Below, piece after piece: positions 15,802-24,554 of a stretch of DNA of 39,288 nucleotides. The notes below the pieces were generated by a model, which had not been told where the DNA came from, made no database searches, and was given only the letters and a program-made list of their open reading frames with translations. Source of the DNA: JTS-AC122 sp050246015 (GTDB lineage: Bacteria; Planctomycetota; Phycisphaerae; Phycisphaerales; UBA1924); NCBI GenBank assembly GCA_050246015.1, contig JBFWWU010000028.1, forward strand, positions 1 to 39,288, written 5' to 3'. How positions within the stretch are numbered: the first letter of the stretch is position 1; every line of letters starts with the position of its first letter. Position numbers and translations under genes: made by a program.

Positions 15802-16980
15802 TTATGGCCGGCGGGCCCACACGCCGATTCGGATGATGACGAACTCGGCGGGCTTGAGCGGCGCAACACCAATCTCGATGTTGACGATCCCCGAGTCGAT
15901 GTCGCTCTGCGTCATCGTCGAGCGGTCGCATTTCACGTAATACGCCTCTCGCGGTGTGCCGCCGACAAGGGCGCCGGCACGGAACAGGGCCTGCATGAAC
16001 GCGCCAACGCTCGCGCGGATCTTCGCCCACAACGGCTCATCGCTGGGCTCAAAGACGGCCCACGTCGTGCCCTCCGTGATACTGCGCTCGATGAAGAGCG
16101 CGGTGCGCCGAACGGAAACATACTTGTACTCGCCGCCGCGAGCGTCCCCGCCCGCGGTGGTCCGGGCTCCCCAGCAGACGCAGCCGGCGCCCGGCAATCG
16201 CCGAAGGCAGTTGATCCCCAGCGGATTCAGCGCGCCGATCTCGGATTCACTCAGTTCGAGCGACAGGCCGACGACGCCCGTGAGCGTCGAGTCAGCGCCC
16301 GCGGGCGACGTCCACACACCGCGGGTGGCGTCGGTGCGGGCAAAAAGTCCGGCGATCGTGCCGGATGAAACCGCGTCCTCGGGCTCGCCACGCCGAACGC
16401 GCAGTCGCACGCGCGGGAAATACAGCGCGCTGTTCGGACTGGTCGCAAGCCCGCCCGCCCAATCGCGGATCCCCGCGGTTGTCACGATCCCGGCGGGCGG
16501 GTCGATCAGGTACATCGCGCCGCGCTGCTCACAGAACGCCGTCAAGAGCCGTGCCGCTCGCGTCGCGGCGCGCCGGTTCATCGTGCCGGTCTCGGGCGCG
16601 CACAGCATGTTGAACGCCGCGGGCCGATCGGTCGTAACCAGCGTCCGCCGGCCTCGGCGCAACCGTATGGCACGCGCCGGCAAACCCAGCGCCCGGATCG
16701 CCCGTCGAACACCGTCCCGGGGCGACATGCGAACCACGACGGCTTGTCGCCCCCCGCCCGCGAAGAACTGCTCCACCTGCCTCGCCAGCGCCCCCTCGAC
16801 GCGCCGGGCGCCGAACGCCCGGCGGTATTCGGACACGCCCCGGACAATCACCGGCGCATTCACAGGCCCGCCGGCGCTCCGACCCACGATCGTCGCGGTC
16901 GAGGTTTCCACGCCCGCGATTGCGTGCGCGCCCGCGGCTATTTCCTCTAGGTACACGCCCGGATAGGTCACCCTGGACAT
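15802..16980 (-). CDS. Contractile-tail sheath-like protein, orphan
   Basis: The 392-residue product has the hallmarks of sheath subunits from contractile phages and extracellular contractile injection systems. The N terminus reads VTYPGVYLEEIAAGAHAIAG followed by VETSTATIVGRSAGGPVNAP. The middle contains FARTDATRGVWTSPAG and LNPLGINCLRRLPGAGCVCW. The C-terminal domain (about 290-392) has FIERSITEGTTWAVFEPSDE, LWAKIRASVGAFMQALFRAG, SDIDSGIVNIEIGVAPLKPA and EFVIIRIGVWA. Its length is near that of the short sheaths of injection systems and both ends look complete, so it is not an obvious fragment. No tube, baseplate, spike, AAA+ ATPase or tape-measure gene is within the window. It lies 24 bp after the secreted sugar-dehydrogenase-like gene and 8 bp before the DinB gene, all on one strand. 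Its assembly partners and role are unknown. Confidence 0.9.
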   Translation of the reverse strand: MSRVTYPGVYLEEIAAGAHAIAGVETSTATIVGRSAGGPVNAPVIVRGVSEYRRAFGARRVEGALARQVEQFFAGGGRQAVVVRMSPRDGVRRAIRALGLPARAIRLRRGRRTLVTTDRPAAFNMLCAPETGTMNRRAATRAARLLTAFCEQRGAMYLIDPPAGIVTTAGIRDWAGGLATSPNSALYFPRVRLRVRRGEPEDAVSSGTIAGLFARTDATRGVWTSPAGADSTLTGVVGLSLELSESEIGALNPLGINCLRRLPGAGCVCWGARTTAGGDARGGEYKYVSVRRTALFIERSITEGTTWAVFEPSDEPLWAKIRASVGAFMQALFRAGALVGGTPREAYYVKCDRSTMTQSDIDSGIVNIEIGVAPLKPAEFVIIRIGVWARRP

Positions 16981-17004
16981 GCGGAGTTGTAGGCCCCCGC
17001 GGGC

Positions 17005-19878
17005 TCAGACACACCCTTCAAAGAACTGAGACAGAAAATCGAAGAAGTCCTGGCTGTTGGTCACGCCGTCGGTGTTGATGTCGGCGTTGCCCAGAAAGAA
17101 CGACGCGAGGAAGTCGAAGAAATCCTGCGAGTTCAGTTCCCCGTTGCGGTTCCAGTCGGCGCGGCAACAGTACGGCTCAAGCCGCACGATCTGGGTCGTG
17201 CTCAGCCCCGCCGGGTCGGCAACCGTGAGCCGGAACTCCCACGAGAACTCATCGGTCGGCGCGCCGTGGGGGGTCAGAACGGCCGTGGTCTGGCAGGCCG
17301 GATCCGGGGGCTCGGGGTGCCCGTGCGTGTTGTGACGCAGGATCGTTTGCCACGTGCAGGCGAGTTGCTCGTTCGGAAACTCCAGGTCGGAAATCTCGGC
17401 GGTCAGGGGCACCACGACCGTTCCGCAGACCTGGATGCGCCCCGGAATCGGGCTGGTGATGTTCACAATCGGGGGGGTGTTGTTGAACGAGACGACCACG
17501 TCCCGGGTTGATACCCCGCCGCGAGCATCGGTCGCGGTCACCCGCACCGAGTGCGCCGTCGGAACCAGCGCGAGTTGAGTGGCAAAGACCCGCAACTCGG
17601 CGGCGCCGAAGAATCGGCCCGGTCCGCCCGGGCATCCGATGATGCGGATCCCGTCCCCCGAAATCGCGTCAATGGAAACGTAATAGGTCTGGAATCCCAC
17701 GCCGTCGGACCCCCCGACGAACGCCGGCGTGATGCTGAGTCCGCCCGCCGCGATCCACGCGCCATCGACCCGCACCTGAACGGAAAGAGAATCGAGCCAC
17801 CCGCCCGCGCTGCCGATCCCGGCAGGCTCGTACTCCAGACCTTCCTGGAAGACGAGTCGTCGGAACTCGCGCGGAGCGGGGAACGTGTACCCGATCCAGT
17901 CGTCGTCCGTGCCGCCGAGGTTGGCGACATGGAACGTGTCGAACTGCGCTTGCATGTCCGCGCTGCCGGCGGGGGGCATCTCGCCGTCACGGATCACTTC
18001 CGGATCCGGCGAGCCCAGCCCCTGCGGCCCGGGTGGGACGAGCGTCAGCACGCGCGCCACGATCGTCCCCTGCAGGGTGATGTCTTCCACCGCGTCAAAG
18101 GTGTGCGATGGGTTCGCCTGCTGGACCGGGGCCGTACCGTCTCGGAAGTCCCACACGAATGTCCACGAGGGGTCGTCTTCGTCCGTGGTGCCGTCCGTGT
18201 TGAAGCTGACGTCGAGTGGGGTGGGCCCGAAGGTCGGTGACGCCGCGGCGGCGATCACGGGCGGTTGATTCCCGGTGTACGACAGACGGTGCACGCTCGC
18301 CGGTCCAAACGGGTCCAGCACCGCGGAGCACACGTCGCCGGTGTTCGGGTCCACCGCCATGGCGACGATGCGGCCCGCCAGCGGCGCGAACGACCGCAAC
18401 TCGGCGATGTGGTTCTGCGCGTCGAACGTGAAGTTGTGCGCCCACAGACGCGTCCAGTCGGAATGAAAATAACTGTTGTGATAGATATTCGGGAACGACG
18501 TGCCGGTGTACCAGCACAGCGCCACGGACGTATTGCCCCCGAACTGGAAGCCCCCGGGCACGCACGAGCCCGTGCCGATCCGGCACGAATCGGCGACGCC
18601 CCCGACGAACACGGGGACGCGGCACAGGTCGGTGTAGTGCTTCCAGTCAGCGGCCGGACGCTTGTGCACGAAGGTCCGGATGGACCCAGGGATCGACGCC
18701 GCCGGATTGCACGGATTCGGGAACGAGGGGGTGCCCGGCGTGTCCTGTACAAGCAGGTCCTGGAAGTTGAAAAACTCCGGGCATGACGCCGGATCCTCCG
18801 GGTCATGCAGCGGATTAGGAGCGTCGCGGTTGGGCACGAGCAACGTCGGGAACGCGGGGTGCGGGTCCAGCCCCTCGTAGATCGGCCACCCGAAGTTCTG
18901 CCCGGGCCCGTCGCAGATGTCCAGTTCTTCCCACAGGCTTGACCCCACGTCGCCGATGTAAAGATCCCCGACGGGGTTTCCGGGGCGCGCCGACCCGGGC
19001 CGCAGTACGACGCGGAAGGGATTTCGGAGTCCCAGAGCCCAGACGCGCGATCGCGGCGAGCGCGGGCTCTCTGGGTCGTAGAACGGGTTGTCTGGCAGAC
19101 CGTCGCCGGTGGCTGGGTCCAGCCGGAGCAGTTTGCCGGAGTGGGAGTTCACGAGTTGGGCCCGGAACGCGCCGACATCTTCGGTCGGGGTGATGATGCC
19201 GTCCTGAAGCCCGGTGTTCGAGGAGCCGGACCGTTCCTGCCCGATGTCGTTCTTGTCGTACGAGGCGCCGTCGCCGACGCTGGCGATCAGTGAGCCGTCT
19301 TCACCGAACAGGAGCGTCCCGACGCCGTGGGACTGGTGCAGGATCGCCATGCCGGTGGTGATCGATTCGCCCAGCAGAACGTGGCGAGATCCGGGTGCCA
19401 CGCTGTTGAATCCGTCGGATTCATTGATGGTGAAGCGCGTGATGCGCCCCATGGTGTCGTGGAAGTATTCGTTGGCTTCGGGGTCGTACTCGCGCGATCC
19501 AAAGTGGATCAGGTGGTGGTAGTCAACCACGTAGAGCAGGTAGATGAACCCGTTGTGATGGAACTCGGGGTCGAACGCGACCCCGAGCAGGCCAAAGTCG
19601 CGCCAGTCGCCGACTTCCTCGGAGATATCCAGAAACGGCGCGTCGTCACGGACGTCGTTGCGCACCCACCAGATCTTGCCGCTCTTTTCCCAAACAGCCA
19701 GGCGCGTGTCCTGGCTCGGGTTGTCCCCACAGGCAACAAACGTCAGCCCCACCGGCAGGATCCACTCTCCCGAGCCGGGGGAGATGGGAGTCTCAGAGAA
19801 TCCCGGCGGCCAATCGGCGTACGCAATAGTGGCAGTGATAGCCAGAACGATGGCGCACGCAGCGCTGCGAATAGACAT
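17005..19878 (-). CDS. Secreted glucose/sorbosone dehydrogenase-type protein with PKD and dockerin-like GC tail
   Basis: The 957-residue product starts with a signal peptide (1-21, ending IAYA). Residues about 25-530 form the six-bladed propeller of soluble PQQ-type glucose/sorbosone dehydrogenases: DFGLLGVAFDPEF, SGKLLRLDP, VWALGLRNPFR, GDVGSSLWEELD and NFGWPIYEG. It is followed by a PKD domain (about 536-615, FVWDFRDGTAPVQQANPSHTF), a discoidin-like region (about 650-780, ending FFGAAELRVFA) and a further Ig-like segment (about 790-905). The C terminus (about 907-957) is a duplicated dockerin-like unit, DWNRNGELNSQDFFDFL and DINTDGVTNSQDFFDFL, ending FFEGCV. It should be exported and probably attached to the surface through the tail. 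Whether it binds PQQ and oxidises a sugar is unproven. There is no clear promoter or ribosome site. Confidence 0.88.
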   Translation of the reverse strand: MSIRSAACAIVLAITATIAYADWPPGFSETPISPGSGEWILPVGLTFVACGDNPSQDTRLAVWEKSGKIWWVRNDVRDDAPFLDISEEVGDWRDFGLLGVAFDPEFHHNGFIYLLYVVDYHHLIHFGSREYDPEANEYFHDTMGRITRFTINESDGFNSVAPGSRHVLLGESITTGMAILHQSHGVGTLLFGEDGSLIASVGDGASYDKNDIGQERSGSSNTGLQDGIITPTEDVGAFRAQLVNSHSGKLLRLDPATGDGLPDNPFYDPESPRSPRSRVWALGLRNPFRVVLRPGSARPGNPVGDLYIGDVGSSLWEELDICDGPGQNFGWPIYEGLDPHPAFPTLLVPNRDAPNPLHDPEDPASCPEFFNFQDLLVQDTPGTPSFPNPCNPAASIPGSIRTFVHKRPAADWKHYTDLCRVPVFVGGVADSCRIGTGSCVPGGFQFGGNTSVALCWYTGTSFPNIYHNSYFHSDWTRLWAHNFTFDAQNHIAELRSFAPLAGRIVAMAVDPNTGDVCSAVLDPFGPASVHRLSYTGNQPPVIAAAASPTFGPTPLDVSFNTDGTTDEDDPSWTFVWDFRDGTAPVQQANPSHTFDAVEDITLQGTIVARVLTLVPPGPQGLGSPDPEVIRDGEMPPAGSADMQAQFDTFHVANLGGTDDDWIGYTFPAPREFRRLVFQEGLEYEPAGIGSAGGWLDSLSVQVRVDGAWIAAGGLSITPAFVGGSDGVGFQTYYVSIDAISGDGIRIIGCPGGPGRFFGAAELRVFATQLALVPTAHSVRVTATDARGGVSTRDVVVSFNNTPPIVNITSPIPGRIQVCGTVVVPLTAEISDLEFPNEQLACTWQTILRHNTHGHPEPPDPACQTTAVLTPHGAPTDEFSWEFRLTVADPAGLSTTQIVRLEPYCCRADWNRNGELNSQDFFDFLASFFLGNADINTDGVTNSQDFFDFLSQFFEGCV

Positions 19879-20021
19879 ATCGGACCCCGCTTGCTAAGCC
19901 TCGGCACGTCGACGATCCACTGTAGTAATCGCCAGTTCGATGATACTGCATGAATCGGGGGGCGTCCGGAGAAACGGGCGAATTCCCCCTTTTCTCGGCG
20001 TGGACCGGCACGACCGGGCTC

Positions 20022-20483
20022 TCAGCGGCCCGATTCGTCCATCATGCTCCTCACCATCTCCTGGAAGTCATCGTGCATGATCTTCATCGCCGGGTTGTTG
20101 AACATCTTGCGGAATGACTCTTCCTGCTGGATATCCCGGATCCGCTTGACCCAACTCTCGAAGTAGTCGTCCGGGAGCAGCCCCTGCTTGTGGTTGAACC
20201 ACACGATCTCAAAGACCGACAACTGCATCAGGTTCATGAAATACTCGCGGATCTCGCGATCGGACGTCATGTCCTTGACATCGTGCGAGTAGATCGACGC
20301 GAGCGACGGGTCGGTGACCCGCATCTTGCGAAGGTCCATCTGCAGTTCGACGAGTTTCGTGAAGTTGGCCGTGAGCGCGACGCGACGCCAGTGTCGGAAC
20401 TGCACCGCGGCGAACGTCACGCCCCCCGCGAGGACAAGGGTCGAAACGGACTGGAGAATCAGCGGCACGTGAGAGATATCCAT
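20022..20483 (-). CDS. Hypothetical membrane protein with one N-terminal helix
   Basis: I do not recognise a named family. The 153-residue product has one membrane helix near the N terminus (LILQSVSTLVLAGGVTFAAV) and then a helical cytoplasmic-type domain rich in charged residues. Recognisable elements include LVELQMDLRKMRVTDPSLAS, REYFMNLMQLSVFEIVWFN and a Met-rich C terminus (MVRSMMDESGR). The 'helix, then about 120 residues with Asp-Pro-x-Leu and a Phe-Glu-Ile-Val-Trp core' pattern occurs in small bacterial membrane proteins of unknown function. It is divergent from the Tricorn gene, with 232 bp between starts. The 142 bp downstream, before the sugar-dehydrogenase gene, hold no convincing terminator. 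Confidence 0.7.
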   Translation of the reverse strand: MDISHVPLILQSVSTLVLAGGVTFAAVQFRHWRRVALTANFTKLVELQMDLRKMRVTDPSLASIYSHDVKDMTSDREIREYFMNLMQLSVFEIVWFNHKQGLLPDDYFESWVKRIRDIQQEESFRKMFNNPAMKIMHDDFQEMVRSMMDESGR

Positions 20484-20715
20484 GCCCCAATCGTTGCACG
20501 ATTCAGGCGCCCCGGGGGAGGCCGGCCGAGGTGCGGTGGATACGCTCTGGCGAGCGATGCGTTTGGCCGCATCGGCGCGCCAACCATGCTCCCCCGGGAC
20601 TCTTTCCCCGCAAGAATGCGACGGAATCCCCCAACAACCGGGTCCGTGTGTATTTCGACGCCGTGATCGACAACCGACCGTCCCCCTTGTTCAAACTTCG
20701 CCAGGAATGATGCCT

Positions 20716-23700
20716 ATGCACACCCGAACCGCCGCGACATTCACGACGTGCTGTCTGACCCCCGCCTTGCTGGTGCTCAGCGCCGGCGCCCCCGCGCGCG
20801 CGGATGTTGATCCGACCGGTTCGATGATGCGCTGGCCGGACGTGAGCGCGACGAGCATCGTCTTCTCGTATGCGAACGACCTGTGGATCGTCCCGCGAAC
20901 GGGTGGGACCGCGCTCCCGCTTGCCAGCCCGCCCGGGCCCGAAGCGCTACCCAAGTTCAGCCCCGATGGTCAAACCATCGCCTTCATCGGGAACTACGAG
21001 GGGAACCGCGATGTCTACACGATACCGGTCACGGGCGGCGTCGCGGTCCGCGTCACGCACCATCCCGCCGGTGAAATCCTCTCGGACTTCTCTCCCGACG
21101 GCTCGAAGATCATGTACCTGACCAACGGCTTCGCGGGGCTGCAGCGCCAGACGCAACTCTGGTCCTCGCCCGCCGGCGGGGGCATGCCCACCAAACTCCC
21201 CGTCCCCTACGCGGGGTTCGGTTCCGTCAGCCCGGACGGGACATGGCTTGCGTACACGCCCCATTCCACCGATACCCGCACCTGGAAGCGGTACCGCGGC
21301 GGGATGGCGACCGATGTCTGGATCTTCAACCTCACGAACAACTCCGCCCGCAAGATCACCAACTGGGAAGGCACCGACACCATCCCCATGTGGATCCCCG
21401 GGGGCGACAGTTCCACCGTCTACTACCTCACCGACAACGGTCCCGACCACCGGCTCAACATCTGGTCCTTCGGCGTCAACAGCGGCGAGCGGGCGCAGAT
21501 CACCACCTTCTCCGACGATGACGTCCGCTGGCCATCCATCGGCCCCGGCCCCGACGGCAAAGGCGAGATCGTCTTCCAACTCGGCGCCAAGTTGATGCTG
21601 CTGAACCTGGCGACCCGGCAGTCCAGCGAGGTGAACGTGACCATCCCCGGCGACCGCCCGAAGGTCCGCGACCGCCTCGTCGATGCCTCCAAGAACATCG
21701 CCGGGGCGTCCATCTCGCCCAGCGCCAAGCGCGTCGTCATCGAGGGGCGCGGCGACCTGTGGTCCGTGCCCGCCAAGGAGGGCGTCACCCGCGCGCTGAC
21801 CTACAGCGACGGCATCGCGGAACGCGATCCGTCCTGGTCGCCCGACGGCAAGTGGATCGCGTACTTCTCCGATGAATCCGGTGAATATGAGTTATGGGTT
21901 CGCCCCAGCGACGCACGCCCGGCGGACGAAAAGAAGGACGCCAAGAAGCCCGACGAGAAGACGCCCGATGGCGCCCCGCCGGCGAAAGCGGACGACGCGG
22001 CGGCGACTGAGCCCAGGCCCCAGCCGCGGAAACTCACCAGCCTCGGCGCCGGTTTCCGGTTCAACCCCACCTGGTCCCCCGATTCGACGATGATCTCGTT
22101 CACGGATCAGAACGGGCGGCTCTATCTCACGACCGTTGCGTCGGGCGACACCAAGGAGTTCGACAAGGACCCGTGGATGAACCAACTCAATGTGAGTTGG
22201 TCCCACGACAGCCGGTGGTTCGCCTACTCCAAGGCCGACGACGGCAACAGCAACGGGTGCATCTGGATCGGCGACGCCAAGACCGGCCAGAAGCACCAGG
22301 TCACGAGCAACATGTTCGCGAGCACCTCGCCCGCCTTTGACCGCAAGGGCGATTGGCTGTTCTTCGCGTCCAACCGCTCCATCGAGGCGCCGGAGTACAG
22401 CGATCTGGACACCACGTTCGTGTACGCCGACACCGACACGCTGCTGATGGCACCGCTGCGGGCCGATGTCAAGAGCCCGTGGTTGCCCAAAAGCGACGAA
22501 GAGGAACTCAAGAAGGACGCCAAGAAGGACCAAAACAGCAAGGGCGGCGCGGACAAGCAGGACGAGAAGAAGGACAGCGGGCCCCCCTCCCCCGCCGCGG
22601 TCAGCGACCCGGTCACGGGCACGTGGTCGGGCAAGGCCACCGGCGACGCGCCCGGCATGGAGAACGGCCTGCCGTTCACGATGAGCCTCAAACTCGACGG
22701 CGACAACATCTCCGGCAGCATGACCTCCGCCATGGGCAGCGGCGACGTCTCGGGTACCTTCGACAAGGCCTCCGGCCACGTGACCCTGACGATCACCATC
22801 GGCGACGGTGTGGCGACGCTGACCGGCACGATCGACAACGGGCAACTCGCGGGCACGTGGACCACGGGCGACGCCAGCGGCAAGTTCACCGCGACGCGGT
22901 CCGCAAAAGAGAACGGCGAGCCGGGCAAGAAGGACGCCGACGGGCCCAAGAAAGACGACAAGCCCAAGGACCTCATGATCGACTTCGATGGGTTCGAGGG
23001 GCGCGCGATCATGCTCCCCGTCCGCCCGGGGGGCTTCGCCAATCTCGCGGTCGCGGACGGCGAGAAACTCGTCTACAGCCGGCGCAGCGCTCGGGGCACG
23101 GGCGTCGAGCCGGGGATCAAGGTGTTCGACTACTCCGGTGACGAGAAGGAAGAGAAAGCCGTCACCGCCGGGGGCAACTTCCAACTGACGGCGGACGGGA
23201 AGAAGATGCTGGTCTTCCGCGGCGGATCGATGGCGATCTGCGACCCCAGCGCGGGCGGGGGCAAGTCGCAGGCCGTCGCCACCGACGGCATGAAGAAGAC
23301 CATCGATCCGCGGAAGGAATGGGAGCAGATCTTCACCGACGCGTGGCGGCTGCAGCGCGACTACTTCTACGAGCCCGGCATGCACGGCGTGGACTGGCCG
23401 AAGATGCGCCAGCATTACGGCGCGATGCTCCCCGACGCGGCCAGCCGCGAAGACGTCAACTGGATCATCTCCGAGATGATCTCCGAACTCAACATCGGGC
23501 ACGCGTACCTGCAGGGACAGGGCGACGTGGAGGACCAGCCGACGGTGGGCGTGGGCCTGCTTGGGTGCGACTTTGAACTCGACGCGGGCGCGCCGGGGGG
23601 CGGCGCGTACAAGATCGCCAGGATCTATCAGGGAGGGCCGTGGGATGCCGACGCGCGCGGGCCCCTCAGCGAACCCGGCGTGAACGTGAAGGTCGGCGAC

Positions 23701-24552
23701 TACCTCCTCGAAGTCAACGGGATCCCGATCAATCCGAAGGAAGACCCCTACGCGGCCTTTGTCGGCGCGGTCGGCAAGACCATCGCGCTGACCGTGAACT
23801 CATCCCCGACGATGGACGGCAAGGAGCGCGAGGTGCTCGTCAAGCCGATCGGGAGCGAGGCAAGCCTGCGCTTCCGCGCCTGGATCGAAGACAATCGTGC
23901 CTACGTCGATGAAAAGTCCGGAGGCACGATCGGGTACATCTACGTCCCCAACACCGGCGTCGATGGACAATCCGAACTCTTCCGACAGTTCTTCGGGCAG
24001 CGTCAGAAAGACGCGCTCATCATCGACGAGCGATGGAACGGCGGCGGTCAGATCCCGACGCGATTCATCGAACTGCTCAATCGTCAGCCCGTCAACTACT
24101 GGGCACGCCGCGACGGGAACTCCTGGCCCTGGCCCCCCGACGCCCACTTCGGGCCCAAGTGCATGCTGATCAACGGGCTCGCGGGTTCCGGCGGCGACGA
24201 CTTCCCCTGGCTCTTCAAGCACGAAAAAATCGGCACGGTCATCGGCACCCGCACCTGGGGCGGGCTCGTGGGCATCTCGGGCAACCCGCGGTTCATCGAC
24301 GGCGGCTCGATCACCGTCCCCACCTTCGGCTTCTTTGAACTCGACGGGACCTGGGGCGTCGAGGGGCACGGCGTCGATCCCGACATGGTCGTCGTGGACG
24401 ATCCGTCGCTGATGGTCAGCGGCGGAGATCCGCAACTCGATGCTGCGATCGCCCACCTGACCGACGAACTCAAGACCAGGCGTTTCGTGCCGCCGCAGAA
24501 ACCCGCGAGCCCGGACCGCCGCGGCATGGGCCTGCCCGAGCGGGACCGCTGA
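20716..24552 (+). CDS. Secreted Tricorn-type serine protease with an inserted beta domain
   Basis: Tricorn degrades peptides released by upstream proteases. The 1278-residue product has a signal peptide (about 1-31, ending PARAD), an N-terminal beta-propeller with repeated 'SPDG-x-W-x-A/Y' blades, a PDZ-like segment after about 940, and an S41-type catalytic domain. Catalytic positions match Thermoplasma Tricorn: His929 (IGHAYLQG; the Ser745 position is Gly928), Ser1158 (AGSGGDDF) and Glu1216 (VEGHGVDPD), with the 58-residue Ser-Glu spacing kept. Two Lys/Asp-rich linkers (about 400-430 and 595-630) interrupt the propeller. Between them and the protease lies an extra beta-rich domain (about 632-735, GTWSGKATGD ... 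GTWTTGDASGKF). An ATG at 20716 is preferred over 20707/20710 because AGGA lies nine bases upstream. Its stop is 2 bp from that of the convergent CNNM gene. Confidence 0.92.
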   Translation: MHTRTAATFTTCCLTPALLVLSAGAPARADVDPTGSMMRWPDVSATSIVFSYANDLWIVPRTGGTALPLASPPGPEALPKFSPDGQTIAFIGNYEGNRDVYTIPVTGGVAVRVTHHPAGEILSDFSPDGSKIMYLTNGFAGLQRQTQLWSSPAGGGMPTKLPVPYAGFGSVSPDGTWLAYTPHSTDTRTWKRYRGGMATDVWIFNLTNNSARKITNWEGTDTIPMWIPGGDSSTVYYLTDNGPDHRLNIWSFGVNSGERAQITTFSDDDVRWPSIGPGPDGKGEIVFQLGAKLMLLNLATRQSSEVNVTIPGDRPKVRDRLVDASKNIAGASISPSAKRVVIEGRGDLWSVPAKEGVTRALTYSDGIAERDPSWSPDGKWIAYFSDESGEYELWVRPSDARPADEKKDAKKPDEKTPDGAPPAKADDAAATEPRPQPRKLTSLGAGFRFNPTWSPDSTMISFTDQNGRLYLTTVASGDTKEFDKDPWMNQLNVSWSHDSRWFAYSKADDGNSNGCIWIGDAKTGQKHQVTSNMFASTSPAFDRKGDWLFFASNRSIEAPEYSDLDTTFVYADTDTLLMAPLRADVKSPWLPKSDEEELKKDAKKDQNSKGGADKQDEKKDSGPPSPAAVSDPVTGTWSGKATGDAPGMENGLPFTMSLKLDGDNISGSMTSAMGSGDVSGTFDKASGHVTLTITIGDGVATLTGTIDNGQLAGTWTTGDASGKFTATRSAKENGEPGKKDADGPKKDDKPKDLMIDFDGFEGRAIMLPVRPGGFANLAVADGEKLVYSRRSARGTGVEPGIKVFDYSGDEKEEKAVTAGGNFQLTADGKKMLVFRGGSMAICDPSAGGGKSQAVATDGMKKTIDPRKEWEQIFTDAWRLQRDYFYEPGMHGVDWPKMRQHYGAMLPDAASREDVNWIISEMISELNIGHAYLQGQGDVEDQPTVGVGLLGCDFELDAGAPGGGAYKIARIYQGGPWDADARGPLSEPGVNVKVGDYLLEVNGIPINPKEDPYAAFVGAVGKTIALTVNSSPTMDGKEREVLVKPIGSEASLRFRAWIEDNRAYVDEKSGGTIGYIYVPNTGVDGQSELFRQFFGQRQKDALIIDERWNGGGQIPTRFIELLNRQPVNYWARRDGNSWPWPPDAHFGPKCMLINGLAGSGGDDFPWLFKHEKIGTVIGTRTWGGLVGISGNPRFIDGGSITVPTFGFFELDGTWGVEGHGVDPDMVVVDDPSLMVSGGDPQLDAAIAHLTDELKTRRFVPPQKPASPDRRGMGLPERDR

Positions 24553-24554
24553 GA

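Noticed and set aside
15802..16980. Prophage or injection-system cluster around the sheath gene
   Set aside because: All neighbours are ordinary cellular genes; no integrase, tube, baseplate, capsid or attachment-site repeats were seen.
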